This document shows, piece after piece, positions 1-8,406 of a stretch of 64,000 bases of DNA. A program made the translations under genes and the position numbers. Numbering within the stretch: the first letter of the stretch is position 1; the number at the start of each line of letters is the position of its first letter. Origin of the DNA: Marinomonas sp. SBI8L (GTDB taxonomy: Bacteria; Pseudomonadota; Gammaproteobacteria; Pseudomonadales; Marinomonadaceae); assembly GCF_001624705.1 (NCBI RefSeq), contig NZ_JSEO01000013.1, forward strand, positions 1-64,000, written 5' to 3'. The notes below the pieces were generated by a model. The model had not been told where the DNA came from. It worked only from the letters and a program-made list of their open reading frames with translations, and made no database searches.

Positions 1-791
1 ACATCACTTGCAATAATTAAGTGATGGCGATCATCCACGGCAGTTTGGATATTATAACCCGCTATTTTTGCTCCTCGTTTAAACAGTAGTCTAGCGTCTG
101 GATCTGTTCGCGATAATTGACCAGTATCTGATTGGGTTAACTCATTTAGTACTTGATTAAGGTTTGCTTGCTTATTCATTAATTCTTGTAACTTGATGCT
201 GTCTAAATTATCAGCTTCTGACTCTTCATTATCTAATGCATCCAACATAGCGTGGTAGTCTTGGATTTTTTGTTCAACTGCTTTTATTTGCTGCGTTAAG
301 CGATTTTTCGTCAGAATGCTTTGTTTACTTGCATTGCCATGGAAGAAACTCCCATCAATTGCTATCAGCTCACCACCAACTAAATCAAGCTGTTTACAGA
401 GTAAAATAAAATCACGGTTTACTCGAATGAGAAGCTTATGATGATCTTTTCTAAAGTTAGCTATCGTTTTGTAACTAGGACGTTGATGCTTGATTAGCCA
501 CATAAGCTCAATATTTCTGCGACACTCTTTTTCAAGTTTGCGTGAACTTCGAATACCGTTTAGGTAACCATATAAATACAAGCGTAACAGGTCAGCTGGG
601 TTGTAAGCGGGCTGCCCTCTTAAGGAGGATGAAGGCTTATACACACCAACAGCCAATTGATCGAAATTCAATGTATCAATATAAGCATCAATTGCTCGCA
701 CTGGATTCGTATCAGAGATGTGCTGATCGAGGTGATCAATAAACAAGGAAAATTGTGCTCGACTCTCAGTTTTTCGATAGCTTTTGTTCAT
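1..791 (-). CDS. IS1182-family transposase, N-terminal part, cut by window edge
   Basis: Reading the minus strand from an ATG at 791 gives an uninterrupted frame of about 263 codons that runs off position 1. It begins MNKSYRKTESRAQFSLF. It carries the transposase N-terminal DUF772-like region (RGQPAYNPADLLRLYLYGYL), then IELMWLIKHQRPSYKTIANFRKDH, here split as IELMWLIKHQ and RPSYKTIANF, and then the first catalytic aspartate in LIAIDGSFFHGNAS. A long helical, charged insert follows, and then SRTDPDARLLFKR. This order is typical of IS1182-type DDE transposases. The frame is open as far as it can be seen, so it may be active. The remaining acidic catalytic residues lie outside the window. The element's outer inverted repeat should fall between 792 and about 960, but I could not identify it. 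Confidence 0.85.
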   Translation of the reverse strand, partial: MNKSYRKTESRAQFSLFIDHLDQHISDTNPVRAIDAYIDTLNFDQLAVGVYKPSSSLRGQPAYNPADLLRLYLYGYLNGIRSSRKLEKECRRNIELMWLIKHQRPSYKTIANFRKDHHKLLIRVNRDFILLCKQLDLVGGELIAIDGSFFHGNASKQSILTKNRLTQQIKAVEQKIQDYHAMLDALDNEESEADNLDSIKLQELMNKQANLNQVLNELTQSDTGQLSRTDPDARLLFKRGAKIAGYNIQTAVDDRHHLIIASD

Positions 792-996
792 AATGATGAT
801 AATCAACCTAACTCAGGACTATCGACATACTATAACAAGAATACTTTCACAGCCTGAGAGCATAGCAACGAGTCCTCAAGTTGAGTCATACATTCTTGTA
901 AACGCACTAGTCTAATCTTTACCTAATTTAGTTCTATCTAGACTTTCGCTTTCTAAGGTTTCAATATAAATGAATGTTTTGATAGGAAGGTTTGAT

Positions 997-1443
997 GTGA
1001 AAATTAGTAGAGTGACACGAGAAGATCTTGAAGAAGTGGAGGGTTTGGTTCTCTCTGTTTCAGAGCAAGATGTATTACCGTATTTTAATGAAGAAGGTAA
1101 ATCTGAGTTTCTTAGCCGAGTTCTACCTGATATAGAGAAAGCTTTAGATAGAGTTAATTTTTACAGCGTCAAGCTAGTATCAGATGGAAAACTCGTGGGC
1201 TTTTCTGCTTTACGAGATGGTAACTATCTAACTCATTTATTTGTCGCGAAAGGGATGCAAGGGCAAGGTGCAGGTCGGCTTTTATTGGATCATGTGTTAG
1301 CTCAAACATTAGAAAAAGAAATTAGCTTACGCTCCTCAGTGAATGCTAAAGCGTTTTATTTGGCTTATGGGTTTAATGTTGAAGGTGTGGAGTCTGAATT
1401 TAACGGAATTCGTTTTGTGCCTATGCAGCTACTAAGAGGTTAG
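997..1443 (+). CDS. GNAT-family N-acetyltransferase
   Basis: A small acetyltransferase of about 148 residues. The acetyl-CoA-binding motif A is visible as MQGQGAGRLLLDH in the middle of the protein, followed by the usual C-terminal strand with AFYLAYGFNVEG. The substrate cannot be told. I chose the GTG at 997 because a strong ribosome-binding site, AGGAAGG, lies at 984-990 with ideal spacing. An in-frame ATG at 970 would add nine residues but has no comparable site. It sits directly beyond the IS fragment and is convergent with the RRM gene. The family assignment is firm and the function is unknown. Confidence 0.8.
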   Translation: MKISRVTREDLEEVEGLVLSVSEQDVLPYFNEEGKSEFLSRVLPDIEKALDRVNFYSVKLVSDGKLVGFSALRDGNYLTHLFVAKGMQGQGAGRLLLDHVLAQTLEKEISLRSSVNAKAFYLAYGFNVEGVESEFNGIRFVPMQLLRG

Positions 1444-1464
1444 ATAAGGCTTTTATCTAACCTC
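1436..1464. terminator. Bidirectional hairpin between GNAT and RRM genes
   Basis: A 12-bp perfect stem (1436-1447 with 1453-1464) and a 5-nt loop start inside the last codons of the acetyltransferase and end just before the stop of the convergent RRM gene. The T-tract is weak on both sides, so termination efficiency is uncertain. Confidence 0.55.
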
Positions 1465-1473
1465 CTAATGATT

Positions 1474-1725
1474 TTAGTTTGCTGCTTTATCTTCAGCTTT
1501 TTTAACTCTTAACTTGCTGCCATCAATTTCTTTGCCATTGAGCTTCTTGATTGCAAGTTTTGCATCTCCAATCTTTGGCATCTCAACAAAGCCAAAACCT
1601 TTTGACTCCCCTGTGTCTTTATCAAGTACAAGTGTGCAAGATTGTAGAGTGCCGAATTCTTCAAATAAAGCACGTAGTTCTTCTTCATTAGTATTACGAG
1701 CAATATTACGGACTAGTAGTTTCAT
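1474..1725 (-). CDS. RRM-domain RNA-binding protein
   Basis: An 83-residue protein consisting of one RNA recognition motif. RNP2 is visible as LLVRNI (residues 3-8) and RNP1 as KGFGFVEM (residues 42-49), with the alternating beta-alpha-beta pattern between them and a short lysine-rich tail. Bacterial single-RRM proteins bind single-stranded RNA and are often cold-induced, but no specific target can be inferred here. The start is the only suitable ATG and the length is typical of the family. The gene is monocistronic and faces the acetyltransferase. The domain assignment is certain and the role is inferred only at family level. Confidence 0.92.
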   Translation of the reverse strand: MKLLVRNIARNTNEEELRALFEEFGTLQSCTLVLDKDTGESKGFGFVEMPKIGDAKLAIKKLNGKEIDGSKLRVKKAEDKAAN

Positions 1726-1997
1726 AAATAACCATTTTTGTAGGTGGGATAAATTTGCCTTTATTCTAGCAGTTAAGGCTTTGAATCAGTATTAACTTCT
1801 TAAATTTGCAGCTTGAAATCCTCTGTATAGATACACTGAAATTTTTTATGCGCACTTGTTATATGAAAGATTAGATCACTACTGCTGTAATAAACTATAA
1901 GCAGAGATAATGGAAAAGCTTGATCTATCTCAAATTTATGTTTACCCAATGTTCTATTATTGCTTTGGCTAATATACGGACTGCGAGGTAACAAAAA

Positions 1998-3602
1998 ATG
2001 ACGCTTAGGCAAAGGTTTTACGTTTTTATCGGATTGATTGTTGTTACTTTCTCAACACTATTAATCATAGAGAATAGTCTTTCGAATACTCACCAAAAAA
2101 GCTGGCAAGAGCTACAAGATTCAGCTCTCGCTAGGCAGTCTTTATTGTTGAAAATGTCTCGGGATGCAGGTTATGGCTCATTGATACATAGCTTTAAAAA
2201 CTATGTATTACGAGGCACACCAAAATATGTCACTCAAGTTGAAACTGCTTATGCAAAAGTGCTTGAAACGGCAAAAAGTTATCGTGAATTAAACGGTATT
2301 AATCAGGCAGAGAAAAATGCCTTGAATGATATTGAATCCACTTTAAAAAAGTATCTAGATGCTACTTATCAAGTACAGAACTTGAAGCAACAAGGTTTAG
2401 ATATACATGAGCTTGATAAAGCCGTGAAGATATCTGATGGGCCTGCGATTAAGGGTTTTGCAACTTTAGAGACTGAGTATCAGCAAAGGGTAGATACTTT
2501 AATAACAGAGTTCGAGGAGAGTACTCAGAACAGCTCCTTTTACAACTTAACAATACTCGTAATCGCTTTAATCGTGATTTTAGGCCTAGTGTTTTGGTTG
2601 AACCGTTTTGTAAATGATAGGCTAAAGACTCTTTTCTCTGCTATTCATAACCTTTCTGAAGGGGATGCTGATCTAACTAAACGAATTGAAATTAATAAAG
2701 ATGATGAGTTTGGTGGTTTGGCATGCGAGATTAACAAGTTTATGGATAACATGTCTCAATTGATTGCAGACATACGTAAGCTGTCTCTAAACCTTGAATC
2801 TGGCTTAGAGCAAATTACTTGTAATGCTCAAGGCAATGCTGCTCGTACTCAACAACAAAAGGATGAAACTGAGATGCTAGCGGCAGCAGTTGAAGAAATG
2901 TCGAGTACTGCCCATGAGGTCGTGTCTAATACTGCGGATGCTGTAACAGCTGTTGATCATGCTAAGAGAGAATTTGATCTAGGTTCTAACTCTCTAGCAG
3001 AAGCGTCTAATGGTATGGGGAATCTGGCTGTTGAAGTGAGAAATGGCATGTCTGTTATTACTGACCTTAAGACTCAATCTGACCGTATTGGTGAAATAGT
3101 AGGCGTGATTGGTGAGATCGCTGATCAGACTAATCTATTAGCGTTGAATGCGGCAATAGAAGCGGCACGAGCAGGCGAACAAGGTCGTGGCTTTGCTGTT
3201 GTTGCAGATGAGGTGAGAACTTTAGCTGGGAGGACTCAGCATAGTACGGAAGAAATTCGTTCTATGATTGAGAACCTTCAAACTGGTACAGAGTCAGCGG
3301 TTAAAGTTATGGGCTCAAGTGAAGATATGAGTAAAGGGGCAGTTAAACTGGTTGAAAATGCAGAAAATGCCTTGATCGAAATTTCGCGTGAAATGCAGAC
3401 TATTGCAGATCTTAATATGCAAATTGCTGCTGCATCTGAGGAGCAATCACAAGTTACAGATGAAATAAGTGCGAATATTCAACGTATCTTTGTATTGTCT
3501 GATGAAACCTCTAAAGCTGTGGCAGATAACCGTAATGCCATTTCTAACCTAGAACACCAAAGTGATGATTTAACCAGCATGGTATCTCGCTTTAACGTGT
3601 GA
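1998..3602 (+). CDS. Methyl-accepting chemotaxis protein
   Basis: A 534-residue transmembrane chemoreceptor that should signal to CheA/CheW. A first membrane segment is at about residues 7-25. A roughly 150-residue periplasmic helical domain ends near residue 180, and a second membrane segment lies at about 182-201. A HAMP domain follows ([18 protein letters not shown]), then the cytoplasmic coiled coil. The hairpin tip at about residues 365-415 is canonical ([20 protein letters not shown], then [15 protein letters not shown]). There is no C-terminal NWETF-like tether, so adaptation enzymes must bind elsewhere. The ligand is unknown. The gene stands alone and ends in a strong terminator. Confidence 0.95.
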   Translation: MTLRQRFYVFIGLIVVTFSTLLIIENSLSNTHQKSWQELQDSALARQSLLLKMSRDAGYGSLIHSFKNYVLRGTPKYVTQVETAYAKVLETAKSYRELNGINQAEKNALNDIESTLKKYLDATYQVQNLKQQGLDIHELDKAVKISDGPAIKGFATLETEYQQRVDTLITEFEESTQNSSFYNLTILVIALIVILGLVFWLNRFVNDRLKTLFSAIHNLSEGDADLTKRIEINKDDEFGGLACEINKFMDNMSQLIADIRKLSLNLESGLEQITCNAQGNAARTQQQKDETEMLAAAVEEMSSTAHEVVSNTADAVTAVDHAKREFDLGSNSLAEASNGMGNLAVEVRNGMSVITDLKTQSDRIGEIVGVIGEIADQTNLLALNAAIEAARAGEQGRGFAVVADEVRTLAGRTQHSTEEIRSMIENLQTGTESAVKVMGSSEDMSKGAVKLVENAENALIEISREMQTIADLNMQIAAASEEQSQVTDEISANIQRIFVLSDETSKAVADNRNAISNLEHQSDDLTSMVSRFNV

Positions 3603-3609
3603 ACATAAA

Positions 3610-3640
3610 AAGACCACAACCCATTATGGGTTGTGGTCTT
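3610..3640. terminator. Strong terminator shared by MCP and LysR genes
   Basis: A perfect 14-bp stem (3610-3623 with 3627-3640) closes a 3-nt loop, TTA. The loop is exactly the complement of the TAA stop codon of the convergent LysR gene, so the hairpin's right arm is coding for that gene. It should work in both directions. Confidence 0.8.
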
Positions 3641-4589
3641 CTTTGAATAATACTTCGTACTGCCCCTCTGTTTGATCACAATACTGCTTCCAGCTGTGTT
3701 GAATCTCTTTTACTTCATTTTTAAGCCAGCGCCTAAAGTTGCTTATTTTGTCGTATTTAAAGTGCGGTGCTGGAGCGACTAAAAAGAAGTTATATCGGGA
3801 CTTCATGAATAAGGGGAGAGGGCTAATGAGTTGACCTTTTTTGATAAGCTCATATACCAGGCTATATCGAATCATGCTTATGCCTTGGCAAGAAAGCAGT
3901 GCCTCAATTAATACGGTTGAATCAGACACCTGAAGTCGAGATGGCATCTTTTCATCCTTACAGCCAATGTGTTCTTGGAATAGAGGCCAAATGGCTTCCA
4001 TATCAGGGCCATTGTCAGCAATGATAGGCAGTTTAGCGAGTTGAGGTTTTATCGCTTGTTTTGGATCAATCAAGGAAGGGTGGCAAACAGGGATTAAGCA
4101 TTCTTCAAACAATAGTTCAGACTTAAGTCCCTCGTATTTACCTTGACCAAAACGAATGGATAAATCCAAATCTTGATCTTGAAAACTGGCTACGGCCAAG
4201 CTAGGGCTCAGTTGAATATTGATATCCTCTTCGGCTTGGAATTTGCCTAAACGGGCAACTAGCCAGCGACTTGCGAAAGAAGGAAGTGTGCTAATAACCA
4301 GCTTGTTTGGATGGGGATCCTCTATGATCTCCCTTACTCCTTGTTCTAATAGGTTGAAAGCCTGTTCTACATAAGTGAACAGGTATTCTCCTTCACTGGT
4401 CAGTATCACCTGACGAGTATGCCTTTCAAATAACTCTATCTCTAAAGACTGTTCTAGTGTTTTTATCTGCTGGCTAATAGCGGCTTGAGTAACATTCAAT
4501 TGCTCTGCCGCTGCCTTAAAGCTTAAGCATTGAGCTGCATGACGAAATGCATGTAAAGATTTAAGAGGCGGTAAGCGTAATTTTTTCAT
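3624..4589 (-). CDS. LysR-family transcriptional regulator, GcvA-like
   Basis: A 321-residue regulator. The winged helix-turn-helix is at residues 7-66 (LHAFRHAAQCLSFKAAAEQL, then VTQAAISQQIKTLE). A type 2 periplasmic-binding-fold effector domain fills the rest. The start PPLKSLHAFRHAA resembles GcvA-type regulators. It is divergent from a DUF1127 gene, with a perfect inverted repeat of LysR-box type in between (4603-4625), so it probably controls that gene and itself. The effector is unknown. The stop codon lies in the loop of the chemoreceptor's terminator. The family is certain and the regulon is inferred. Confidence 0.92.
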   Translation of the reverse strand: MKKLRLPPLKSLHAFRHAAQCLSFKAAAEQLNVTQAAISQQIKTLEQSLEIELFERHTRQVILTSEGEYLFTYVEQAFNLLEQGVREIIEDPHPNKLVISTLPSFASRWLVARLGKFQAEEDINIQLSPSLAVASFQDQDLDLSIRFGQGKYEGLKSELLFEECLIPVCHPSLIDPKQAIKPQLAKLPIIADNGPDMEAIWPLFQEHIGCKDEKMPSRLQVSDSTVLIEALLSCQGISMIRYSLVYELIKKGQLISPLPLFMKSRYNFFLVAPAPHFKYDKISNFRRWLKNEVKEIQHSWKQYCDQTEGQYEVLFKEDHNP

Positions 4590-4602
4590 TTTCCTTCACT
4601 TG

Positions 4603-4625
4603 ATAATTAAGTTTTTCTTAATTAT
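4603..4625. promoter_or_regulatory. Candidate LysR-type operator
   Basis: A perfect 9-bp inverted repeat (ATAATTAAG, 5-nt spacer of T, CTTAATTAT) contains the T-N11-A pattern of LysR boxes. It lies 14 bp upstream of the regulator start and about 85 bp upstream of the divergent DUF1127 gene. Autoregulation is the natural inference. Confidence 0.6.
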
Positions 4626-4708
4626 GGCCTGAATTTTCTCGTTTGTCAGTGTTTATGTTTTGACCGATTATGACGCTATAGAAAAACACAACAGTGAGGT
4701 AAAAAGTT

Positions 4709-4939
4709 ATGGCTTTACTAACATCAACACAGAAAAAGCTCGATTTAACGCAAGTAGATTGCCTGAGGGCTAATGGTTTAGAAAATCTTGTGAGTCGTTT
4801 TTCTAAATTAATGAACAAAATTAACCACAACTGGCGTACTAGAAAGCAGCTAGGCAGGCTTAATCAAGCGGCTTTAAAAGACATAGGCTTATCTCAAGCT
4901 GATGTTGCTCATGAACTAGAAAAACCTTTGTGGAAGTAA
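4709..4939 (+). CDS. DUF1127 (YjiS-like) small protein
   Basis: A 76-residue protein whose C-terminal half is the DUF1127 motif, NWRTRKQLGRLNQAALKDIG, followed by LSQADVAHELEKPLW. Proteins with this arginine-rich amphipathic domain are widespread in proteobacteria. Some are known in alphaproteobacteria as small RNA-binding regulators of phosphate and carbon responses. No role is established for this one. The ribosome-binding site is GTGAGGT just upstream of the ATG. It is divergent from a LysR regulator across an inverted repeat and is followed by an intrinsic terminator, so it is a single-gene unit. Confidence 0.88.
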   Translation: MALLTSTQKKLDLTQVDCLRANGLENLVSRFSKLMNKINHNWRTRKQLGRLNQAALKDIGLSQADVAHELEKPLWK

Positions 4940-4990
4940 GTTAAATTTAGTGTAAGTCCCGTCTCCCATCTTGGTTCATCTTTTGAATAA

Positions 4991-5025
4991 CAATGACGAT
5001 CTAGGGGTCGTCATTGCTTTTTTTT
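4991..5025 (+). terminator. Intrinsic terminator of the DUF1127 gene
   Basis: A 9-bp stem (4991-4999 with 5008-5016) is followed after one C by eight T residues (5018-5025), the classical Rho-independent form. Confidence 0.85.
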
Positions 5026-5145
5026 ACCTAAAACTATTGGCTATCTGTTTAAAATTTGCGCATATTTTAAAGGTAGGACAGGAAGTTATACCCAAGGAAC
5101 GCAGTTTTACTGAAACATTTGTTTATTTAGTAAAGGTAGGTGCAC

Positions 5146-5499
5146 ATGAAGTATGAAACAGGATTAGTTCAAAGAATTAAGGCGATATTTGACCCCTCTC
5201 TAGAATTTCAAGAAAAGGAAATGTTTGGCGGTTATTGCTTCTTATTCAATCGTCATATGTGTATTGGTGTAATTGGAAATAGCTTATTGGCTCGAATTGG
5301 GCCTGAGCATTATGCAAAATCACTTGCTAAAAATTATGTCAAACAATTCGATTTTGTTGGCCGTCCTATGGCCGATGTTGTTTGTGTTGAAGCAGAGTTA
5401 ATCGAATCAGATGAAGAGTTGAAGCAATGGCTAGACATGAGTTTTGCTTTTGTAAAAAGCTTACCTGCTAAAGTCAGCCAATCTGAAAAAGTGGCTTAA
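5146..5499 (+). CDS. TfoX N-terminal domain protein
   Basis: A 117-residue protein matching the TfoX N-terminal domain, with the hallmark KEMFGGYCFLFNRHMCIGVI followed by LLARIGPEHYAKSL and GRPMADVVCVE. These stand-alone domains are common and lack the C-terminal part of the competence activator TfoX/Sxy, so a competence role should not be assumed. The ATG at 5146 is preceded by AAAGGTAGG at about 5132-5140. A GTG at 5140 overlaps that site and is unlikely. It is the first gene of a run of four same-strand genes. Confidence 0.88.
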   Translation: MKYETGLVQRIKAIFDPSLEFQEKEMFGGYCFLFNRHMCIGVIGNSLLARIGPEHYAKSLAKNYVKQFDFVGRPMADVVCVEAELIESDEELKQWLDMSFAFVKSLPAKVSQSEKVA

Positions 5500-5646
5500 C
5501 TAGATTATTTGCATAATAGCTGAACAGCTTACGAAAGCGTGTTAGTTTATTCATTAACGAAGAAAAGCTGTCTGGTTGCGGCATGTCATGACCTAAGTAT
5601 TGAGCAATATGTTTTACTCAAAAGACCGTTAGTCAGAGTTTTTAAT

Positions 5647-6066
5647 ATGAGTAGCAAGACAGCTGAATCGATTATTCGTGCTTATTATCAAGCATTGAAT
5701 GAAAAGGATATGATTTCGTTTTTTGATTTACTGGCAGATGATGTCATACATGATGTGAATGAAGGCGTGCAGGAACAAGGAAAGACGGCCTTTCGCTTTT
5801 TTATGAATCGCGTCAATCGCAACTATGATGAACAAATTTCAGAACTTGCGATTATGTTTGATGAATCCTGTAATAAAGCGGCGGCAGAGTTTATGGTAGA
5901 AGGTCGTTATTTAGAAAGTGAGTTCTCTCTACCAGAAGCAAACGGTCAGTATTATAAGATCAAGGGCGGCACTTTCTTTGAGTTACGTGACAACCTGATT
6001 GTCAGGGTAACGAGTTATTACAATCTAGCTGAGTGGGTAAAACAAGTTGAGCAAACAGATTACTGA
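5647..6066 (+). CDS. SnoaL/ketosteroid-isomerase-like (NTF2-fold) protein
   Basis: About 139 residues with the NTF2-like alpha+beta barrel pattern: an N-terminal helix (SIIRAYYQALNEKDMISFFD), LLADDVIHDVNEG and a C-terminal LRDNLIVRVTSYYNLAEW. It resembles the family of ketosteroid isomerase-related proteins of unknown substrate. I prefer the ATG at 5647; the frame is open upstream to 5539, but those 36 residues do not look like the family. It overlaps the next gene by 20 nt, so the two are probably co-translated. Enzyme activity is not established. Confidence 0.75.
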   Translation: MSSKTAESIIRAYYQALNEKDMISFFDLLADDVIHDVNEGVQEQGKTAFRFFMNRVNRNYDEQISELAIMFDESCNKAAAEFMVEGRYLESEFSLPEANGQYYKIKGGTFFELRDNLIVRVTSYYNLAEWVKQVEQTDY

Positions 6067-6649
6067 TTATTTGTGTGTAACTGGGCCTGCTATGCAAGCT
6101 TATTTACCAGATATGGCAAGACTGAGACTTAAGGTGTTCTATGACTACCCTTATTTATATGAAGGTGAGATAGAGTACGAAGCTGACTATTTACAGGCTT
6201 ACTTAGCTAAGCCAGACTGCTTTTTTGTGCTGGCACTCGATAAAGGCGTTGTTGTAGGTGCTGCGAGTTGCTTGCCTCTAAGCCATGCAAAAACAGAATT
6301 CCAACAACCTTTTTTAAAAGCGGGCTGGGATTTAAGTAAAGGTTTTTATTTTGCTGAATCTGTTCTTTTGCCTGAATATCGAGGACAAGGTGCCGGCTCT
6401 ATTTTCTTCCGTTTAAGAGAAGAGATTGCGCTTCAGCAAGAGCAATATAAGTATTTGGCATTTTGTACGGTAGATCGACAAAACTACACTGAGCTAAAAC
6501 CTGAGAATTACCATACATTGGATAACTTTTGGCATTTACAAGGTTTTAAAGCAACCGAGTTAACTGCTAGGTTTGCATGGCGAGATAGAGGTGAACCAAG
6601 AGCCAGTATGAAGAATATGCCATTTTGGATTAAATCAATTACTGCTTAG
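6047..6649 (+). CDS. GNAT-family N-acetyltransferase
   Basis: A 200-residue acetyltransferase. The N-terminal MARLRLKVFYDYPYLYEG and the acetyl-CoA motif EYRGQGAGSIFFRLRE identify a GNAT subgroup often annotated only as acetyltransferase. Translation appears to begin at a TTG at 6047 inside the end of the preceding gene. The next in-frame ATG (about 6092) would remove the first strand of the fold, which argues for the TTG. The 20-nt overlap suggests translational coupling. The substrate is unknown. Confidence 0.8.
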   Translation: MSKQITDYLCVTGPAMQAYLPDMARLRLKVFYDYPYLYEGEIEYEADYLQAYLAKPDCFFVLALDKGVVVGAASCLPLSHAKTEFQQPFLKAGWDLSKGFYFAESVLLPEYRGQGAGSIFFRLREEIALQQEQYKYLAFCTVDRQNYTELKPENYHTLDNFWHLQGFKATELTARFAWRDRGEPRASMKNMPFWIKSITA

Positions 6650-6650
6650 G

Positions 6651-7169
6651 GTGTTAGCCTTGATTCGACCCGTTTCCATCAATGATGCAGCGCAATTAGC
6701 TGAAATATATAACCATTATGTGGCTAATACACTTATCTCTTTTGAAGAAGAGGAGATAAGCCAAGAGGCTATGCTATTGCGTATTCAAGAAACGGATAAA
6801 AGTGCAGGTATTTGGTTAGTACTGGAAGACAAGGCTATTATATTAGGTTACGCCTATTGCACTCCATGGAAAGCTCGTAGTGCTTACCGATTTAGTCACG
6901 AAGTCACAATTTATCTGGCGCCAGAAGCGCAGGGTAAAGGGGTGGGGACACGTCTCTATCAAGCTTTGTTAGATGCCATCAGTAGAAGACCGATAAAAAA
7001 TCTTTTAGCAATCATTGCGCTACCTAATGATGCCAGTATCGCATTGCATGAGAAAATTGGCATGAAGAAAGTCGCTCACTTTGAGAAAGTGGGTTATAAG
7101 TTTGGGCAATGGGTAGATGTTGGTTATTGGCAAATGAGTTTGCCTGAGGACCCTCTAGTAAAAGAGTGA
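6651..7169 (+). CDS. Phosphinothricin-acetyltransferase-like GNAT
   Basis: A 172-residue member of the Pat/MnaT group: IRPVSINDAAQLAEIYNHYV at the N-terminus, APEAQGKGVGTRLYQALL as acetyl-CoA site, then HEKIGMKKVAHFEKVGYKFG and a C-terminal YWQMSL. Relatives N-acetylate phosphinothricin, methionine sulfone or sulfoximine and other amino acids. The exact substrate is inferred from family only. A GTG at 6651 follows the previous stop by one base. An in-frame TTG at 6660 is also possible. It is the last gene of the run and ends in a hairpin shared with fbp. Confidence 0.85.
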   Translation: MLALIRPVSINDAAQLAEIYNHYVANTLISFEEEEISQEAMLLRIQETDKSAGIWLVLEDKAIILGYAYCTPWKARSAYRFSHEVTIYLAPEAQGKGVGTRLYQALLDAISRRPIKNLLAIIALPNDASIALHEKIGMKKVAHFEKVGYKFGQWVDVGYWQMSLPEDPLVKE

Positions 7170-7230
7170 TTAACCTGAGAATTAATCTCTTGTGAGAGAA
7201 TTTTTAAGGACAGTTTTTAACAATTAAAGA

Positions 7231-7264
7231 AGCCGATAATCAGAGACTGACTATCGGCTTTTTG
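7231..7264. terminator. Bidirectional terminator between GNAT and fbp
   Basis: A 13-bp stem with one mismatch (7231-7243 with 7247-7259) and a 3-nt loop is followed by a T-run on the plus strand. An A-run on its left makes it usable for fbp on the minus strand as well. Confidence 0.8.
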
Positions 7265-7276
7265 TTATTCGTAGAC

Positions 7277-8239
7277 TTACTTATAGCTTAAGCAAGTTTC
7301 TACTTCTTGCGCCGCACCTAATACGACTGCCACTCTTTGGTGAATAGCGTCAGGTTGGATGTCTAGAATACGGTCTGTATGAGTGTGTGCTTTACCGCCA
7401 GCTTGCTCGATTAGCATTGCCATAGGGTTAGCTTCATACATAAGGCGTAGTTTGCCCGCTTTACTTGGGTCTTTGTTATCCCAAGGGTAGATAAAGATAC
7501 CACCGCGGCAAAGAATGCGGTGAACATCTCCTACCATTGCTGCTACCCAGCGCATATTGAAGTTCTTTTCTCTCGGGCCTTCTGTACCAGCGACTAAATC
7601 ATTTACATAATTCTGCATGCCTTGTGCCCAAAAACGTTGGTTTGACATATTGATAGCAAACTCTTGAGTGCTTTGTGCAACACTGACTTTTTCAATCGTT
7701 TGAATAAACTCGCCTTGGCTTGGGTCGTAGGTATACATAGATACGCCATCACCTGTGGAGAAAACCAACATGCTTGAAGGGCCGTAAAGTACATAGCCGG
7801 CAGCAACTTGTTCACGACCTGGAATCAAAAAGTCAGCTTCAGTCGCTGCTTGATCACCTGTTTGACGATAGATAGAGAAAATGGTGCCTACCATTGAATT
7901 AATATCAATGTTTGAAGAACCATCAAGAGGGTCAAAAGCCACAAGGTATTCGCCGTCTGTATTTGCTGGCACTATGTCATCTTCTTCTTCAGAGGCAATT
8001 GCACGAACAAAAGGCGAGGCGGATAGCGCAAGTTTAAGCATATCATTAGAGATGACATCTAATTTTTTCTGCTCTTCACCTTGTACATTCTCATTACCTG
8101 CCATACCGAGAATACCGGCAAGTGAGCCCTGTTGAAGTTTGCCTGAAATATCAATGCAGGTTTTGCTTAAAAGTTGCAGAACCTCTTGTAAAGACGCGGG
8201 AACAGAACTTGATGCTAAAACGCTGTTTAAGCTTTGCAT
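7277..8239 (-). CDS. fbp: Fructose-1,6-bisphosphatase class I
   Basis: A 320-residue class I enzyme that hydrolyses fructose 1,6-bisphosphate to fructose 6-phosphate in gluconeogenesis, in the cytoplasm. The metal-binding motif DPLDGSSNI is at residues 103-111, preceded by ASEEEDD. The substrate-binding stretch [20 protein letters not shown] and the C-terminal [17 protein letters not shown] are intact. The length is normal. The gene stands alone, with its terminator shared with the convergent acetyltransferase gene. Confidence 0.97.
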   Translation of the reverse strand: MQSLNSVLASSSVPASLQEVLQLLSKTCIDISGKLQQGSLAGILGMAGNENVQGEEQKKLDVISNDMLKLALSASPFVRAIASEEEDDIVPANTDGEYLVAFDPLDGSSNIDINSMVGTIFSIYRQTGDQAATEADFLIPGREQVAAGYVLYGPSSMLVFSTGDGVSMYTYDPSQGEFIQTIEKVSVAQSTQEFAINMSNQRFWAQGMQNYVNDLVAGTEGPREKNFNMRWVAAMVGDVHRILCRGGIFIYPWDNKDPSKAGKLRLMYEANPMAMLIEQAGGKAHTHTDRILDIQPDAIHQRVAVVLGAAQEVETCLSYK

Positions 8240-8356
8240 GACAGAAATCTACCTTAATAGTGGGGATGAGAGTCAAAGTTGTCGAAATTATGCCACTGGT
8301 AGACTTGGGTGTCAGCAGCTTTTACTCAAAGCGAGTGGCAAAAGGTGAGATATAAA

Positions 8357-8387
8357 AAAGCCGACTAAAAATAGTCGGCTTTCTCAG
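8357..8387 (-). terminator. Terminator of rpiA
   Basis: An 11-bp perfect stem (8357-8367 with 8372-8382) and a 4-nt loop. Read on the minus strand it is followed by a run of T residues, about 24 nt after the rpiA stop codon. Confidence 0.8.
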
Positions 8388-8406
8388 GTTGCTAATTATC
8401 TAAAAG

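Noticed and set aside
1800-2012. 70-codon frame on the minus strand upstream of the first chemoreceptor gene
   Set aside because: It overlaps the chemoreceptor start and has no family features or ribosome-binding site. The region is better explained as promoter.
4971-5156. 61-codon frame on the plus strand after the DUF1127 gene
   Set aside because: It runs through the DUF1127 terminator and into the start of the TfoX-N gene, and the composition is that of non-coding AT-rich DNA.
5146-5499. TfoX-N protein considered as competence regulator
   Set aside because: Only the N-terminal domain is present. Stand-alone copies are common and not tied to competence, so the nearby secretin locus should not be linked to it.
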